The position numbers and the translations under genes are program-made. Under the pieces are notes generated by a model. That model was not told the origin of the DNA. It worked only from the letters and a program-made list of their open reading frames with translations, and searched no databases. A stretch of DNA of 64,000 bases from NCBI RefSeq assembly GCF_008001235.1, contig NZ_CP040751.1, positions 2,649,001-2,713,000 of the forward strand, given 5' to 3'. The stretch is from Salidesulfovibrio onnuriiensis. GTDB taxonomy: Bacteria > Desulfobacterota > Desulfovibrionia > Desulfovibrionales > Desulfovibrionaceae. Shown one piece after another: positions 33,899 through 43,270 of this stretch (the first letter of the stretch is position 1; each line of letters begins with the position of its first letter).

Positions 33899-35647
33899 AT
33901 GTGGGAAAAAGCATTTTCGGAAGCCCCCGGGTATTACGACCACGCCCAGGCACAGCAGCATTCGCTTGAACTGACGACCATCAAGGACCTCAAGCAGTAC
34001 CTTGACTGGCAACACATCAAGCATTGCCTGCTCAGGCCCTATTTCGAGGTGGAGGATTACCCGGTGGTGGAGGCCCGCGAACTGCTCCCCTCCTTTGAAA
34101 TCGATCTCTACGAATACAAAAAGCTTCCCGGCTTCAGCATGGTGGCTTTTGAGCGCCCCCTGAACTCGTTCCGGGAAATCTTCCAGTACGACGCCCTGCA
34201 TACGCTCCTGGACTGGCAGCACGCCGATATCGTCAATGCCGCCTGCCAGCTGGAATCGAGCGTGTTCGGCGCCAACCTGCGGACCTTCCAGAGCAGGCTC
34301 CCCAAACGCAGCCATCCCGAGTTCTTGAAAAACTTCGGCGAGTGCGACATCTGCTGCATGGAGTCCTACGACAGGATGCTGCCTTTTCTGCTCCAGCTGG
34401 AGCGGGCCCACATCCTGGCCCACGACAGTTCCCAGCATTTCAGCATGGCCGGAATCTACGCATCCCTCCCCTCCAACCTGGACAGCGAACTCAAGCAGTT
34501 CGGGCTGAAGATCGGCAAGTTCAGGCCGGGCGACAACCTCATGTACGAATGCAACCGCCTGTTCGTGTACCAGTTCCTCATGGAGCTGCACGGATTCCCC
34601 ATTGTCTCGGAACGCAGGACATCCGCCTCCCTGTTCGCACGCAGGCTCCACCGCATGGGCGAAAAATTCATGGTCCGCGTGCTCGGCCAGAGCGACCGGA
34701 CCATCACCACTCTGCTCTCGGGTCTGGAAGCCACCAAGCGCAGACGCCACTATCCCTACGTAGAAAAAATCGCCCTGGTCGCGGTGAACCCCAACCAGAA
34801 GGAAACCATATCCCTGCTCAAGGACCAGGGCTTTCTCGTCGACGAGAAAAAGAACATCTGCATCCTGCGGGTCATCTACCAGCAGCACCAATACAGCCCC
34901 AAGAACGTGCGGGAGGACCGCGCACTTTCAGTGCTGCGCCAGGAGATCATCCACCCGATCTCCGGCCGCGTCCTGGACCACCTGAACATCATCCAGAACG
35001 CCCAGAACATGATCCTGCGGCTCAACGACATCGTCCGGGGCGAATTACGCGGCACCATCACCTACAAACGCCGCGAAATCATCCGCAACACGGACACCCA
35101 CGAAAGCCGGCTCAAATTTCTCTACTCCTGGCTTTCCAAGCACACGCACCGCATTGTGGACTATTCCGACGAGTTCTACTCCCAGGTGGTCAAAGTGCTC
35201 GACGGCTATCTCCTAACACCGGAAAACTGGGATGTGTTCAACGAATACAAGGAACTGCACCAGGAAGTCTGGGCGAAGTACAGCCAGATACAGCAGGCTC
35301 GCAAGGTGAGGACTCTGGAAGATCTGCGTTCAAGGGTGTACAAGGGCGAAAAAATATCCTACCTGAGAATGCTCGAGCTGATGACCGAGATTCTGGGCGA
35401 ACTCAAGTATGAAATCGTCAACTATTTCGACCAGCTTGTGGCAAAAGTTCTAGTTATTGGCGAAGATGTGGTTTCCGACTCCTACGTGATGCGAAGCTAC
35501 ATCGACAAGAAGGACGAGGAACTCACCGATTATGGGCTCAAGGTCAAAAAATACTACAGCCGCCTTGTCTCGCTGCTGGACGAGTTCCGCTCCATCCGCA
35601 AGTCGCGAACGACCTCTGTTTCCGACCAGTCTTTTCAGAACTTCTAA
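33899..35647 (+). CDS. Large soluble protein of unknown function
   Basis: About 582 residues (600 if a TTG at 33845 is used; neither start has a strong ribosome site). I do not recognise the family. It is soluble, basic-acidic mixed and mostly helical, with no signal peptide. The first 230 residues are rich in aromatic residues and contain CDICC; residues about 300-340 contain a short alpha/beta stretch (IALVAVNPNQKETISLLKDQG). The last 280 residues look like long helices or coiled coil (DEELTDYGLKVKKYYSRLV). It ends 27 bases before gcvT, so the two may be cotranscribed. Confidence 0.8.
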   Translation: MWEKAFSEAPGYYDHAQAQQHSLELTTIKDLKQYLDWQHIKHCLLRPYFEVEDYPVVEARELLPSFEIDLYEYKKLPGFSMVAFERPLNSFREIFQYDALHTLLDWQHADIVNAACQLESSVFGANLRTFQSRLPKRSHPEFLKNFGECDICCMESYDRMLPFLLQLERAHILAHDSSQHFSMAGIYASLPSNLDSELKQFGLKIGKFRPGDNLMYECNRLFVYQFLMELHGFPIVSERRTSASLFARRLHRMGEKFMVRVLGQSDRTITTLLSGLEATKRRRHYPYVEKIALVAVNPNQKETISLLKDQGFLVDEKKNICILRVIYQQHQYSPKNVREDRALSVLRQEIIHPISGRVLDHLNIIQNAQNMILRLNDIVRGELRGTITYKRREIIRNTDTHESRLKFLYSWLSKHTHRIVDYSDEFYSQVVKVLDGYLLTPENWDVFNEYKELHQEVWAKYSQIQQARKVRTLEDLRSRVYKGEKISYLRMLELMTEILGELKYEIVNYFDQLVAKVLVIGEDVVSDSYVMRSYIDKKDEELTDYGLKVKKYYSRLVSLLDEFRSIRKSRTTSVSDQSFQNF

Positions 35648-35674
35648 CCCCCCTGCTCATACCTAGGAGGTAGC

Positions 35675-36757
35675 GTGGAACAACTGCTCGTCACCCCGCT
35701 GACCCAATGGCACCGCGACAACGGCGCGAAAATGGCGCCTTTCGCAGGATTCGACATGCCCGTGCAATACCAGGGCATCATGGTCGAACATAAACACACC
35801 CGCACTGAAACCGGCATTTTCGACATCAGCCACATGGGAGAGTTCAAGCTTTCCGGCGCCGGCGCAATGGATGCCCTGAACAAGGTCGTCACCCACGACC
35901 TGGGCACCCTGGGCCCCGGCAAATGCCGCTACGGTTTCATGCTGAACGAATCCGGCGGCATCCTGGATGACCTGATCATCTACTGCCTGGCCGAGGACAG
36001 CTACATGCTGGTGGTCAACGGCGCCTGCCGCGAAAACGATTTCAACTGGATCAAGAAACACCTTCCGGCCGACCTGGCGTTCACGGACGTGAGCGACGAC
36101 ACCGCCAAGATCGACGTGCAAGGCCCCACCAGCCTGGCCGTGCTCAACGACGTCATGGGCGCGACCTGGAACCACCTGAAGTACTTCAATTTCGAAGAAA
36201 CCGAATGGAACGGTTTCCGGCTCATCGTCAGCCGCACGGGCTATACGGGAGAACTGGGCTACGAATTGTACCTGCCCGCCGGCAAGGCCCTGGAAGTATG
36301 GGAAAAGCTCATGGCCGACGAACGCACCATGCCCGTGGGCCTGGGGGCGCGCGACACCCTGCGCCTGGAAGCGGGCTACCCGCTCTACGGCCAGGACCTG
36401 GACACCGACCACACCCCGGTGGAAGCCAATGCGGGATTCTTCCTGAAAAAGGAAAACGACTACGTCGGCAAGTCCGGCCTGGACGACGTCGGGGAAAAAC
36501 TCATCCCCCTGACCATTGAAGGCCGCCGCACCCCACGGCACAACGACGAAATCCTGCTGAACGGCGAAAAGGTAGGCGTGGTCACCAGCGGCTCCTTTGC
36601 CCCCACACTGGGGCACTGCCTGGCCCTGGCATACGTGAAGGCGGACGTTGAAAATAACGAGACCTTCACGGTCAAGGCCGCCCGCGCCGAACTGGAAGCC
36701 CGCAAAGGCTCCCTGCCCTTCTACACAGAAGGCACGGCCCGCATGAAGGTCGACTAG
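35675..36757 (+). CDS. gcvT: Aminomethyltransferase (glycine cleavage T protein)
   Basis: A 360-residue folate enzyme that releases ammonia from the aminomethyl group held by GcvH and forms 5,10-methylene-tetrahydrofolate. The N terminus has PLTQWHRDNGAKMAPFAGFD, and ISHMGEFKLSGAGAMDALN, SRTGYTGELGYELYLP and ARDTLRLEAGYPLYGQDLD follow as in true GcvT. The start is GTG after TAGGAGGTAGC. No gcvH or gcvP is adjacent, so the rest of the system must lie elsewhere. Confidence 0.95.
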   Translation: MEQLLVTPLTQWHRDNGAKMAPFAGFDMPVQYQGIMVEHKHTRTETGIFDISHMGEFKLSGAGAMDALNKVVTHDLGTLGPGKCRYGFMLNESGGILDDLIIYCLAEDSYMLVVNGACRENDFNWIKKHLPADLAFTDVSDDTAKIDVQGPTSLAVLNDVMGATWNHLKYFNFEETEWNGFRLIVSRTGYTGELGYELYLPAGKALEVWEKLMADERTMPVGLGARDTLRLEAGYPLYGQDLDTDHTPVEANAGFFLKKENDYVGKSGLDDVGEKLIPLTIEGRRTPRHNDEILLNGEKVGVVTSGSFAPTLGHCLALAYVKADVENNETFTVKAARAELEARKGSLPFYTEGTARMKVD

Positions 36758-36778
36758 CCGGCTGGTCAATGCGCAACA

Positions 36779-36804
36779 AAAAGGGCACCTTCGGGTGCCC
36801 TTTT
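36779..36804. terminator. Bidirectional rho-independent terminator
   Basis: AAAAGGGCACC and GGTGCCCTTTT around a TTCG tetraloop, between convergent genes. Confidence 0.92.
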
Positions 36805-36808
36805 CCGT

Positions 36809-37453
36809 TTACGGCGTAATATTCTCCATGGCTAGGCGCAGCCGTTCCCGCTCCCGCTCCATGACATCCTCGGTCAGTTTCTCCGTGGTCACGTCATAGG
36901 GGTCGCCGATGCGAATCTGGCAGGAGGTGAAGGGATACGGCACCTGGAAATGATCCCACGATTTTTCGAAAACATGCTTCCGCCGGGGAAAGGCGCGCAT
37001 GGGAACAATCTTGGCCCCAGCCCTCTGGGCCAGGAAAATGGGGCCGTCCTTGGGCACCCGGCGCGGCCCGCGCGGACCGTCTATGGTGAACACGGCCATG
37101 CGGTTCTCCCGCTCCATAATGCGCTTGGCACCGAGCAGGGCCCGCACGCCGCCCCGGGTGCTGGAGCCGCGTACCGGGACATGCCCCAGGGAAAGCAGGA
37201 CCCGGGTGATGAATTCGCCGTCCTTGCTCTGGCTGACAAAGGTGACCACATCCTGGGTCCTTGTCCATCCGTAGCCGGTCAGCGCAAAAATTTCCTCGTG
37301 CCACAGGCACAGCACCAAGGGATGCCCGGCCTCATGCAGGCTGCCTATCTTTTCCCAGCCGCCCAGATCTTCCAGGCGAAGGCTGCGAATCCACAGCTTG
37401 TAAAGCCCGGCCACCGCCGGAGTGAGTCTCAATGGATCTATGGGTATCTTCAT
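36809..37453 (-). CDS. DUF374 lysophospholipid acyltransferase-family protein
   Basis: A 214-residue protein. The features VLCLWHEEIFALTGYGW, SQSKDGEFITRVL, RGSSTRGGVRAL and AVFTIDGPRGPRR are those of the DUF374 branch of acyltransferases, which lies near LPS acyltransferases in sequence space. It probably moves acyl chains in envelope lipid synthesis, with substrate unknown. ATG 37453 is chosen because GGAG lies nine bases upstream. Confidence 0.87.
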   Translation of the reverse strand: MKIPIDPLRLTPAVAGLYKLWIRSLRLEDLGGWEKIGSLHEAGHPLVLCLWHEEIFALTGYGWTRTQDVVTFVSQSKDGEFITRVLLSLGHVPVRGSSTRGGVRALLGAKRIMERENRMAVFTIDGPRGPRRVPKDGPIFLAQRAGAKIVPMRAFPRRKHVFEKSWDHFQVPYPFTSCQIRIGDPYDVTTEKLTEDVMERERERLRLAMENITP

Positions 37454-37592
37454 AAATTCAATGCTCCGCACCTTCCATAACACACTTCAATAGATGAAGT
37501 ATTTTTTCATAGAAAAAATCTATTCGATTGAGAAGGCAACACCGGTTGGAATATATCAGAGCATTCATAAACACAATCAAGGAATGTTCGCC

Positions 37593-38213
37593 ATGCCGGA
37601 AATAACTTTGGAATGCCAAGGGCTCCCCTGCCCGCAACCCGTCCTGAAATGCAAAAACTGCATCGAATCCGAAACGCCTGCATCCATCCAGGTCATCGTT
37701 GACAACGACCCGGCCCGGGAAAACGTCTCCCGCTTTCTCGGCGCCAAGGGATACGAGGTTTCCAGCTCCCAGCAGGGAAACGAGTACACCGTCATCGGCG
37801 TCCGCTCCGGAGAATGCGAGATCTGCAAGGTCATGACCGAAGAACAGATCCAGACGACGGCCAACCCCGACACCCAGAAAATCTGCGCCTTCATCACCAC
37901 GGACGTCGTCGGCTCCGGGGATGACGAACTCGGCAGCAGGCTCATGAACAACTTCCTTGCAACTTTGCCGGAAATGGGCAATGACCTGTGGCGGATCATT
38001 CTGGTCAACGGCGGAGTCAAGCTTGCAGTGGAAGGCAGCGAATGCCTGGAAAAACTGCAGGAACTCGAGAGCTCGGGCGTTTCCATTCTTGTCTGCGGCA
38101 CCTGCCTGGAATTCTTCGGCATCACGGACAAGAAACGGATCGGCGAAACCACAAACATGCTGGATGTCGTCACCAGCCTGCAGCTCGCTTCAAAGGTCAT
38201 TCAAACGGCATAA
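37593..38213 (+). CDS. yedF: Sulfurtransferase-like selenium metabolism protein YedF
   Basis: A 206-residue protein. Residues 1-75 are a TusA/SirA fold with the CPXP motif (QGLPCPQPVLKCK). Residues about 100-206 resemble the DsrE-like C-terminal domain of the YedF selenium family, with LVCGTCLEFFGI. The family occurs in organisms that use selenocysteine or selenouridine, which fits Desulfovibrio formate dehydrogenases and hydrogenases. AAGGA is nine bases before ATG 37593. The pseudouridine synthase gene follows after 10 bases. Confidence 0.92.
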   Translation: MPEITLECQGLPCPQPVLKCKNCIESETPASIQVIVDNDPARENVSRFLGAKGYEVSSSQQGNEYTVIGVRSGECEICKVMTEEQIQTTANPDTQKICAFITTDVVGSGDDELGSRLMNNFLATLPEMGNDLWRIILVNGGVKLAVEGSECLEKLQELESSGVSILVCGTCLEFFGITDKKRIGETTNMLDVVTSLQLASKVIQTA

Positions 38214-38223
38214 GAGATAAAAT

Positions 38224-38970
38224 ATGGGCGATACGCCTGTACGCCTCAATAAATTCCTGGCGCAGAACGGCGTCGCGTCCCGGCGCGGCGCCGATGAACT
38301 TGTTTTCGCGGGCCGGGTCAGGATCAACGGAACCGTGGCCGATTCCCCGGGCATCAAGGTCATCGAAGGCCGCGACACCGTGGACGTGGACGGCAAGCCC
38401 GTCAAGGCCGCGCCATCCAGTGACGGCCTGACCATCCTGCTGCACAAGCCCGTGCACACGGTCACCACGGCAAAGGACCCGCAGGGGCGCAAGACCGTCC
38501 TCGAACTGCTTCCCCGGGAAGTCCAGAAACAGCGCCCGTTCCCCGTGGGACGGCTTGATTACTTTTCCGAAGGACTGCTCCTGCTGACCACGGACGGGGA
38601 GCTCTGCTACCGCCTGACCCACCCCAAGTGGCATTTGCCCAAGGTGTACCTGGTCACCATCAAGGGGAAAATCTCCAGCCAGGACATGGAAACCATGGAA
38701 AAAGGCATGACCCTGGCCGAGGGTGAAACCCTTGCGCCGGTCAAGGTCAAGAGCCTGCCCCCGCGCAACGGCAAACAGGTTCTCGAACTGACGCTCATGC
38801 AGGGCATCAACCGCCAGATCAGGCGCATGTGCCGCGACCTGGGCCTGACCATCCTGACCCTCAAGCGCATCAAACAGGGGCCGGTAAAGCTCGGAAATCT
38901 GGGCGAGGGCAAATGGCGCGAACTGAGCCAGGAGGAACTGGCCGACCTGAAAAAAGCGGTCAAACTGTAA
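38224..38970 (+). CDS. rluB: RsuA/RluB-family rRNA pseudouridine synthase
   Basis: A 248-residue enzyme. An N-terminal S4 RNA-binding domain (VRLNKFLAQNGVASRRGADEL) is followed by the catalytic domain with GRLDYFSEGLLLLTTDGEL (catalytic Asp) and GINRQIRRMCRDLGL. RluB, RluE, RluF and RsuA share this layout; RluB-like (23S U2605) is the best fit but not certain. Confidence 0.88.
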   Translation: MGDTPVRLNKFLAQNGVASRRGADELVFAGRVRINGTVADSPGIKVIEGRDTVDVDGKPVKAAPSSDGLTILLHKPVHTVTTAKDPQGRKTVLELLPREVQKQRPFPVGRLDYFSEGLLLLTTDGELCYRLTHPKWHLPKVYLVTIKGKISSQDMETMEKGMTLAEGETLAPVKVKSLPPRNGKQVLELTLMQGINRQIRRMCRDLGLTILTLKRIKQGPVKLGNLGEGKWRELSQEELADLKKAVKL

Positions 38971-38996
38971 CCGCAAATTCCGAACGAAACAAAATA

Positions 38997-39020
38997 AGCC
39001 AGCCCCGAATGGAGCTGGCT
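38997..39020. terminator. Bidirectional rho-independent terminator
   Basis: AGCCAGC pairs with GCTGGCT; T-runs lie on both sides. It separates the convergent rluB and lolA genes. Confidence 0.85.
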
Positions 39021-39045
39021 TTCTTGTTTTCATCGTATATTCGGA

Positions 39046-39732
39046 TCAGTAGGCTTGGGTATTGTCCTCGATCTGCGTGCCCTCGGGCGGAACGAACGAG
39101 AACAGGGATGCATCAACAGGCACCGAAGTCTTCACGTCGGAAAGCCGGATCTCGTTGCCGTTGCCATAGAAGTCAACGATCATGACCTGGCGCAACAGCG
39201 CCGTATCCGGCTCCACGCCGATATAGGCCTGCACCATGCCCGGCTCGGGTTCCTTGGGAGTGAGCTGCAAGACGGCATACCCCTTGCCCCACTTTTCCCG
39301 GACCTTGTCCGCGCCGTCCCATTCGGTCTTGATGTAAAAATCTTCCTTGATGTTGGCCTGCCCGGAGATGAAACGGAGAATGGTCTTGGAATCCAGCAGA
39401 CCGGACACGCGATACTTGAAGGCCAGGCCTTCATCCGCAAAATAGTCCCAGGCCACATCCGGGCCGAGCACCAGGATTTCCTTTTCCGGCACAAGGGTTT
39501 CCCAGCGAACCAGGGACGGTTGCTTGAACCAGATGTCCCCGTTGCGGATCTCGTGCTCCCCACTGGAGACATTGGTCAATTCTTGCACAAAGGATGCAGT
39601 AAACGTACCCATGTCATTGTATTTCTTCTGGATGGCATCGGGCAATTCGTTCATGGGAATCGGCTCTCCCGCAAAGGCGGACGATGCGGAAAAGGCCAGC
39701 ACCAGGCACAAAGCAAACAGACACTTTTTCAC
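39046..39732 (-). CDS. lolA: Outer-membrane lipoprotein carrier protein LolA
   Basis: A 228-residue periplasmic carrier that takes lipoproteins from LolCDE to the outer membrane. The signal peptide KKCLFALCLVLAFSASSAFA is followed by the half-barrel with TASFVQELTNVSSGEHEIR, GDIWFKQPSLVRWET and GVEPDTALLRQVMIVDFYGN. Start taken as GTG 39732, with TTGGAG upstream. It starts 12 bases after ftsK. Confidence 0.92.
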   Translation of the reverse strand: MKKCLFALCLVLAFSASSAFAGEPIPMNELPDAIQKKYNDMGTFTASFVQELTNVSSGEHEIRNGDIWFKQPSLVRWETLVPEKEILVLGPDVAWDYFADEGLAFKYRVSGLLDSKTILRFISGQANIKEDFYIKTEWDGADKVREKWGKGYAVLQLTPKEPEPGMVQAYIGVEPDTALLRQVMIVDFYGNGNEIRLSDVKTSVPVDASLFSFVPPEGTQIEDNTQAY

Positions 39733-39744
39733 GACTATCTCCAA

Positions 39745-42024
39745 TTATTCAGGCTTGATAACTCTTCTAGGCTTGCTGCCTTCCTGGGGACCGAGCAACC
39801 CGTCCTGCTCCATCTGCTCAATAAACCTGGCGGCACGGTTGAAACCGATGCGGAATCGCCTCTGGATGAGCGAGATGGATGCCTTGCCCTGATCTAGCAC
39901 AAACTGTACCGCCTCGTCGTACACGGGATCATCCGACGAACCGCCGCCGTAAGTGCCGCCGCCCTCGGAGCCGCCATCGTCCTGTTTCCAGTCGCTGAAG
40001 TCGAGGTCGAAGTCCTGCTGCACGCGGCTGTTCCAGAAGTCCACCACGCCGGCGATCTCGGTCTCATCCACAAACGCGCCATGCATGCGCTTGAGCTTTC
40101 CGCCGCTGGGCTTGAAGAGCATGTCGCCCCGTCCGAGCAAACGCTCAGAGCCCACGGCGTCGAGAATGGTCCGGGAGTCGAACTTGGAGGTGACGAAGAA
40201 CGAGATGCGGGTGGGGAAGTTGGCCTTGATCAGGCCGGTGACCACGTCCACGCTGGGACGCTGGGTGGCCAGGATCATGTGGATGCCTGCGGCGCGGGCC
40301 AACTGGGCCAGGCGCACGATGTGCATCTCCACCTCCTTGGCCGCTGTCATCATCAGGTCCGCCAATTCGTCGATGATGATCACCAGGTACGGCATGGGCT
40401 TGAGCGCCTCCAGCTCCTCGGGACGATCATCGCCCAGGCTGGCCAGCTTCTTATTGTAGCCCTCGATGTTGCGGACGCCGAGCTTGGCCATACTCTGATA
40501 GCGGCAGTCCATTTCAAAGACAGCCCACTCCAGGGCGCTTTTGGCCAGGCTCATCTCCGTCACCACCGGATGCACCAGGTGCGGCAGGGAGGCATAGGGA
40601 GCAAGCTCGATGCGCTTGGGGTCCACCAGCAGCAGCTTCACCTCTTCGGGCGACGCCTTGTAGAGCATGCTGAGAAGGAAGGAGTTCAAACAAACGCTCT
40701 TCCCTGCCCCTGTGGCGCCGGCCACGAGCAGGTGCGGCATCTTGGCCAGGTCCGCCACCTGCGGATTGCCCTCGATGTCCATACCGATGGCCAGAGTCAG
40801 GGGCGACTTGCTTTCCTTGAAGGGCTTGGATTCGAAGACATCGCGCAGATACACGGTCTGGCGGACTTCGTTGGGGATCTCGATCCCCACACTGTCCTTG
40901 CCCGGGATGGGGGCCTCGATGCGCACGGACGTCGCCTTAAGGGCCATGGCGATATCGTCGGTGAGATTCTCGATCTTGCTGACCTTGATGCCCGGTGCGG
41001 GCTTGTACTCGTACATGGTCACCACGGGACCGGGCATGACCTGCTGGATCTCGCCTTCGATCTTGAAATCGGCCAGGCACTCGGTGAGCCGCTCGGCACG
41101 GCTGTTGATAAGCGCCTTGTCCTGCTGGTTCTCCTGTTTGGGAGGCTCACTCAACAGGTTGATGTCGGGAAGGGGCACGTCCGAATTGATGACCGGCCTG
41201 GGAGGAACGGGCTTCTTTTTTTCCGGCTTCTGTTCCTGGGCCTTGCGCAGTTTACGGTTTTCGCGGGCTGCCTCGATAACCGGCTGCGGGCTTTCCTTGG
41301 GCTCGGGCTTCGGATCGTCAAGAAGGAACGGCGGCTCCAGCACATCCTCTTCCGCGGCGGCCTGGGCAGCCTTGGCGGCCTTCTCCGCTTTCTTCAAAGC
41401 CCTGTTCTCGGCCAGCCTTTCGCTGCGGTCCGCCAGGAATGCCAGGGCGAACGCCCCGGCCCAACGCACCCAACGGAAAACCGCATTCCAGGAAAACCCG
41501 AGAAGCAGTTGCAGGGAGGCTATGGAAATGAAGAGCCAGAGCAAAAAGGACCCGGCGGAACGCAGATATGGCAGGGTGAACCTACAGATGACCTCCCGCC
41601 CGAAAAAACCGCCACCCACAAAACCATAGGCGTCGACCGGGACAGTGGAAAACCAGGGATGACAGGCCCAGGCGATCAGGCTGACGAACAGCCCGCCAAG
41701 ACCGATCCAGCGACGCCAGGTCAGCTTCAGCCTCGGGATGAAAAGGGACAGCCCCCAGTAGATGAACAGCAAGGGGACCGCCGCGGCTCCAACCCCAAAG
41801 GCCTGGACCAGCAGGCCAGCAATATGCGAACCCGCAATGCCCATGGCATTGCGGACCTTCCAGCTGTCGCTGACGGCCTGGTTGAAGGAGGGGTCTCCCT
41901 CATGAAAGGAATACACGCTCAGAAGCAGAAACACGGCAAGAAAAATGAGGGCCAGCCCGGCCAATTCCTTGCGGTACCTCTTTCTGGGCTCGGAAACGAA
42001 GTTTTTTTTCGGCTGTCGAGCCAT
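39745..42024 (-). CDS. ftsK: DNA translocase FtsK
   Basis: A 759-residue septum-located DNA pump. Four N-terminal membrane helices (residues about 20-190) are followed by a short charged, proline-rich linker (about 200-300). The motor has Walker A LLVAGATGAGKSVC and Walker B LVIIIDELADLMM. The C-terminal gamma winged helix reads SISLIQRRFRIGFNRAARF, and binds KOPS-like sites and activates XerD. The linker is shorter than that of E. coli FtsK. The start MARQPKKNF is preferred; an upstream ATG lies in the efp terminator. Confidence 0.96.
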   Translation of the reverse strand: MARQPKKNFVSEPRKRYRKELAGLALIFLAVFLLLSVYSFHEGDPSFNQAVSDSWKVRNAMGIAGSHIAGLLVQAFGVGAAAVPLLFIYWGLSLFIPRLKLTWRRWIGLGGLFVSLIAWACHPWFSTVPVDAYGFVGGGFFGREVICRFTLPYLRSAGSFLLWLFISIASLQLLLGFSWNAVFRWVRWAGAFALAFLADRSERLAENRALKKAEKAAKAAQAAAEEDVLEPPFLLDDPKPEPKESPQPVIEAARENRKLRKAQEQKPEKKKPVPPRPVINSDVPLPDINLLSEPPKQENQQDKALINSRAERLTECLADFKIEGEIQQVMPGPVVTMYEYKPAPGIKVSKIENLTDDIAMALKATSVRIEAPIPGKDSVGIEIPNEVRQTVYLRDVFESKPFKESKSPLTLAIGMDIEGNPQVADLAKMPHLLVAGATGAGKSVCLNSFLLSMLYKASPEEVKLLLVDPKRIELAPYASLPHLVHPVVTEMSLAKSALEWAVFEMDCRYQSMAKLGVRNIEGYNKKLASLGDDRPEELEALKPMPYLVIIIDELADLMMTAAKEVEMHIVRLAQLARAAGIHMILATQRPSVDVVTGLIKANFPTRISFFVTSKFDSRTILDAVGSERLLGRGDMLFKPSGGKLKRMHGAFVDETEIAGVVDFWNSRVQQDFDLDFSDWKQDDGGSEGGGTYGGGSSDDPVYDEAVQFVLDQGKASISLIQRRFRIGFNRAARFIEQMEQDGLLGPQEGSKPRRVIKPE

Positions 42025-42050
42025 TCTCCACCTTTGTTCGAGTAAAAAAA

Positions 42051-42074
42051 GGTCCCGGGTTTTCACCCACGACC
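42051..42074 (-). terminator. Probable terminator after efp
   Basis: On the minus strand GGTCGTGGGT pairs with ACCCGGGACC apart from a two-base mismatch, followed by TTTTTTT. Confidence 0.7.
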
Positions 42075-42114
42075 TTTTGATCATTACATAAAGCCGGCAG
42101 AAAGGACAAACACC

Positions 42115-42672
42115 CTACTCGCGGCCGAGATATTCTCCGGAACGGGTGTCGATCTTGATCTTGTCCCCGATGTTGATGAACAGGGGCACGTTGACGTTCA
42201 GGCCGGTTTCCATGGTGGCGGGCTTGGTTGCGCCGCTGACGCGGTCGCCCTGGATGCCAGGCTCGGTTTCGGCCACTTCAAGCACCACGGATGCGGGCAG
42301 GTCGACGCCGATGAGCTCGCCCTTGTACAGGAGCACCTTCACGGTGTCGCCTTCCTTGATATATCCGCCCTTTTCGCCCACGCTTTCGCCGGCCACGTTC
42401 ATCTGATCATAGGTTTCCATGTTCATGAACACGAAATCCGTGGCTTCCTTGTACAGGAACTGCATTTCCTGATGCAGCACGTCGGCCTTGGCCACCTTTT
42501 CGCCGGAGCGGAAAGTCTTGTCCAACACCTGGCCGGTGATCATCTGCCGGAGCTTGGTGCGAACCATGGCGCCGCCCTTGCCGGGCTTGTAGTGTTCGGA
42601 CTTGATTATTTCAAAAGGCTTTCCATCGATTTCGATTTTCTTGCCGGACTTGAATTCGCTCGTCGATAACAT
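42115..42672 (-). CDS. efp: Elongation factor P
   Basis: A 185-residue tRNA-shaped protein that relieves ribosome stalling on proline runs. Three beta-barrel domains are present: the N-terminal KOW-like domain with [16 protein letters not shown], whose loop Lys is the position that can be modified, the middle domain ending at [16 protein letters not shown], and the C-terminal [20 protein letters not shown]. No modification genes (epmA, epmB, earP or ymfI) are seen nearby. aroQ lies upstream on the same strand. Confidence 0.97.
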   Translation of the reverse strand: MLSTSEFKSGKKIEIDGKPFEIIKSEHYKPGKGGAMVRTKLRQMITGQVLDKTFRSGEKVAKADVLHQEMQFLYKEATDFVFMNMETYDQMNVAGESVGEKGGYIKEGDTVKVLLYKGELIGVDLPASVVLEVAETEPGIQGDRVSGATKPATMETGLNVNVPLFINIGDKIKIDTRSGEYLGRE

Positions 42673-42710
42673 CTTCTCTCCAATCCATTCAATTTATTGC
42701 AATAAAAAAA

Positions 42711-43175
42711 CTAACCTTCAGTTTCGAGGCGCATATACAGCGCCTGAACGGCCAAGGCATAACTCAGAATTCCAAATCCGGCAATGACGCCGATGCAGCG
42801 TTCGCCCATGAGGCTTTGCTGGCGAAGAGGCTGGCTTTTACGCGCCCAGACATTGCTCAGGTGCACCTCGACGCAGGGAATGCCAATCCAGGCCAGGCAA
42901 TCCGCAATGGCCAAACTGGTGTGGGTATAGGCCCCCGCGTTGAAGGCCACCCCATGCACGCCCTCTGCCCGGGCCTGCTCCAGGCGGTCGATCAGTGACC
43001 CTTCGGAGTTGGACTGAAAAAACTCCAGTTCCACATCGCCCGCATCGCGGCCCATGACCTGATCGAGCAAACCGGGCACGGCCTCCATGCCCTGGGCTCC
43101 ATAAATTTCCGGCTGGCGCTTTCCGAGATGGCCGAGATTGGGGCCGTTCATTACCAGTATCCTGTATTTCGCCAT
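42711..43175 (-). CDS. aroQ: 3-dehydroquinate dehydratase, type II
   Basis: A 154-residue shikimate-pathway enzyme. RILVMNGPNLGHLGKRQPEIYG contains the active-site Tyr and Arg region (read from residue 4), FQSNSEGSLIDRLEQAR and FNAGAYTHTSLAIAD follow, and EVHLSNVWAR holds the catalytic His region. AGGAG is six bases before ATG 43175 and only three before ATG 43178, so the former is chosen. It is 38 bases upstream of efp. Confidence 0.95.
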   Translation of the reverse strand: MAKYRILVMNGPNLGHLGKRQPEIYGAQGMEAVPGLLDQVMGRDAGDVELEFFQSNSEGSLIDRLEQARAEGVHGVAFNAGAYTHTSLAIADCLAWIGIPCVEVHLSNVWARKSQPLRQQSLMGERCIGVIAGFGILSYALAVQALYMRLETEG

Positions 43176-43270
43176 CATGAACTCCTGCGGCAATCGGCTT
43201 GACTCATGGCCGGAAAAAGAGAACATTTCCTTTTCCCAATCCAACCACATGATAAAATAATGAGCTAGTT

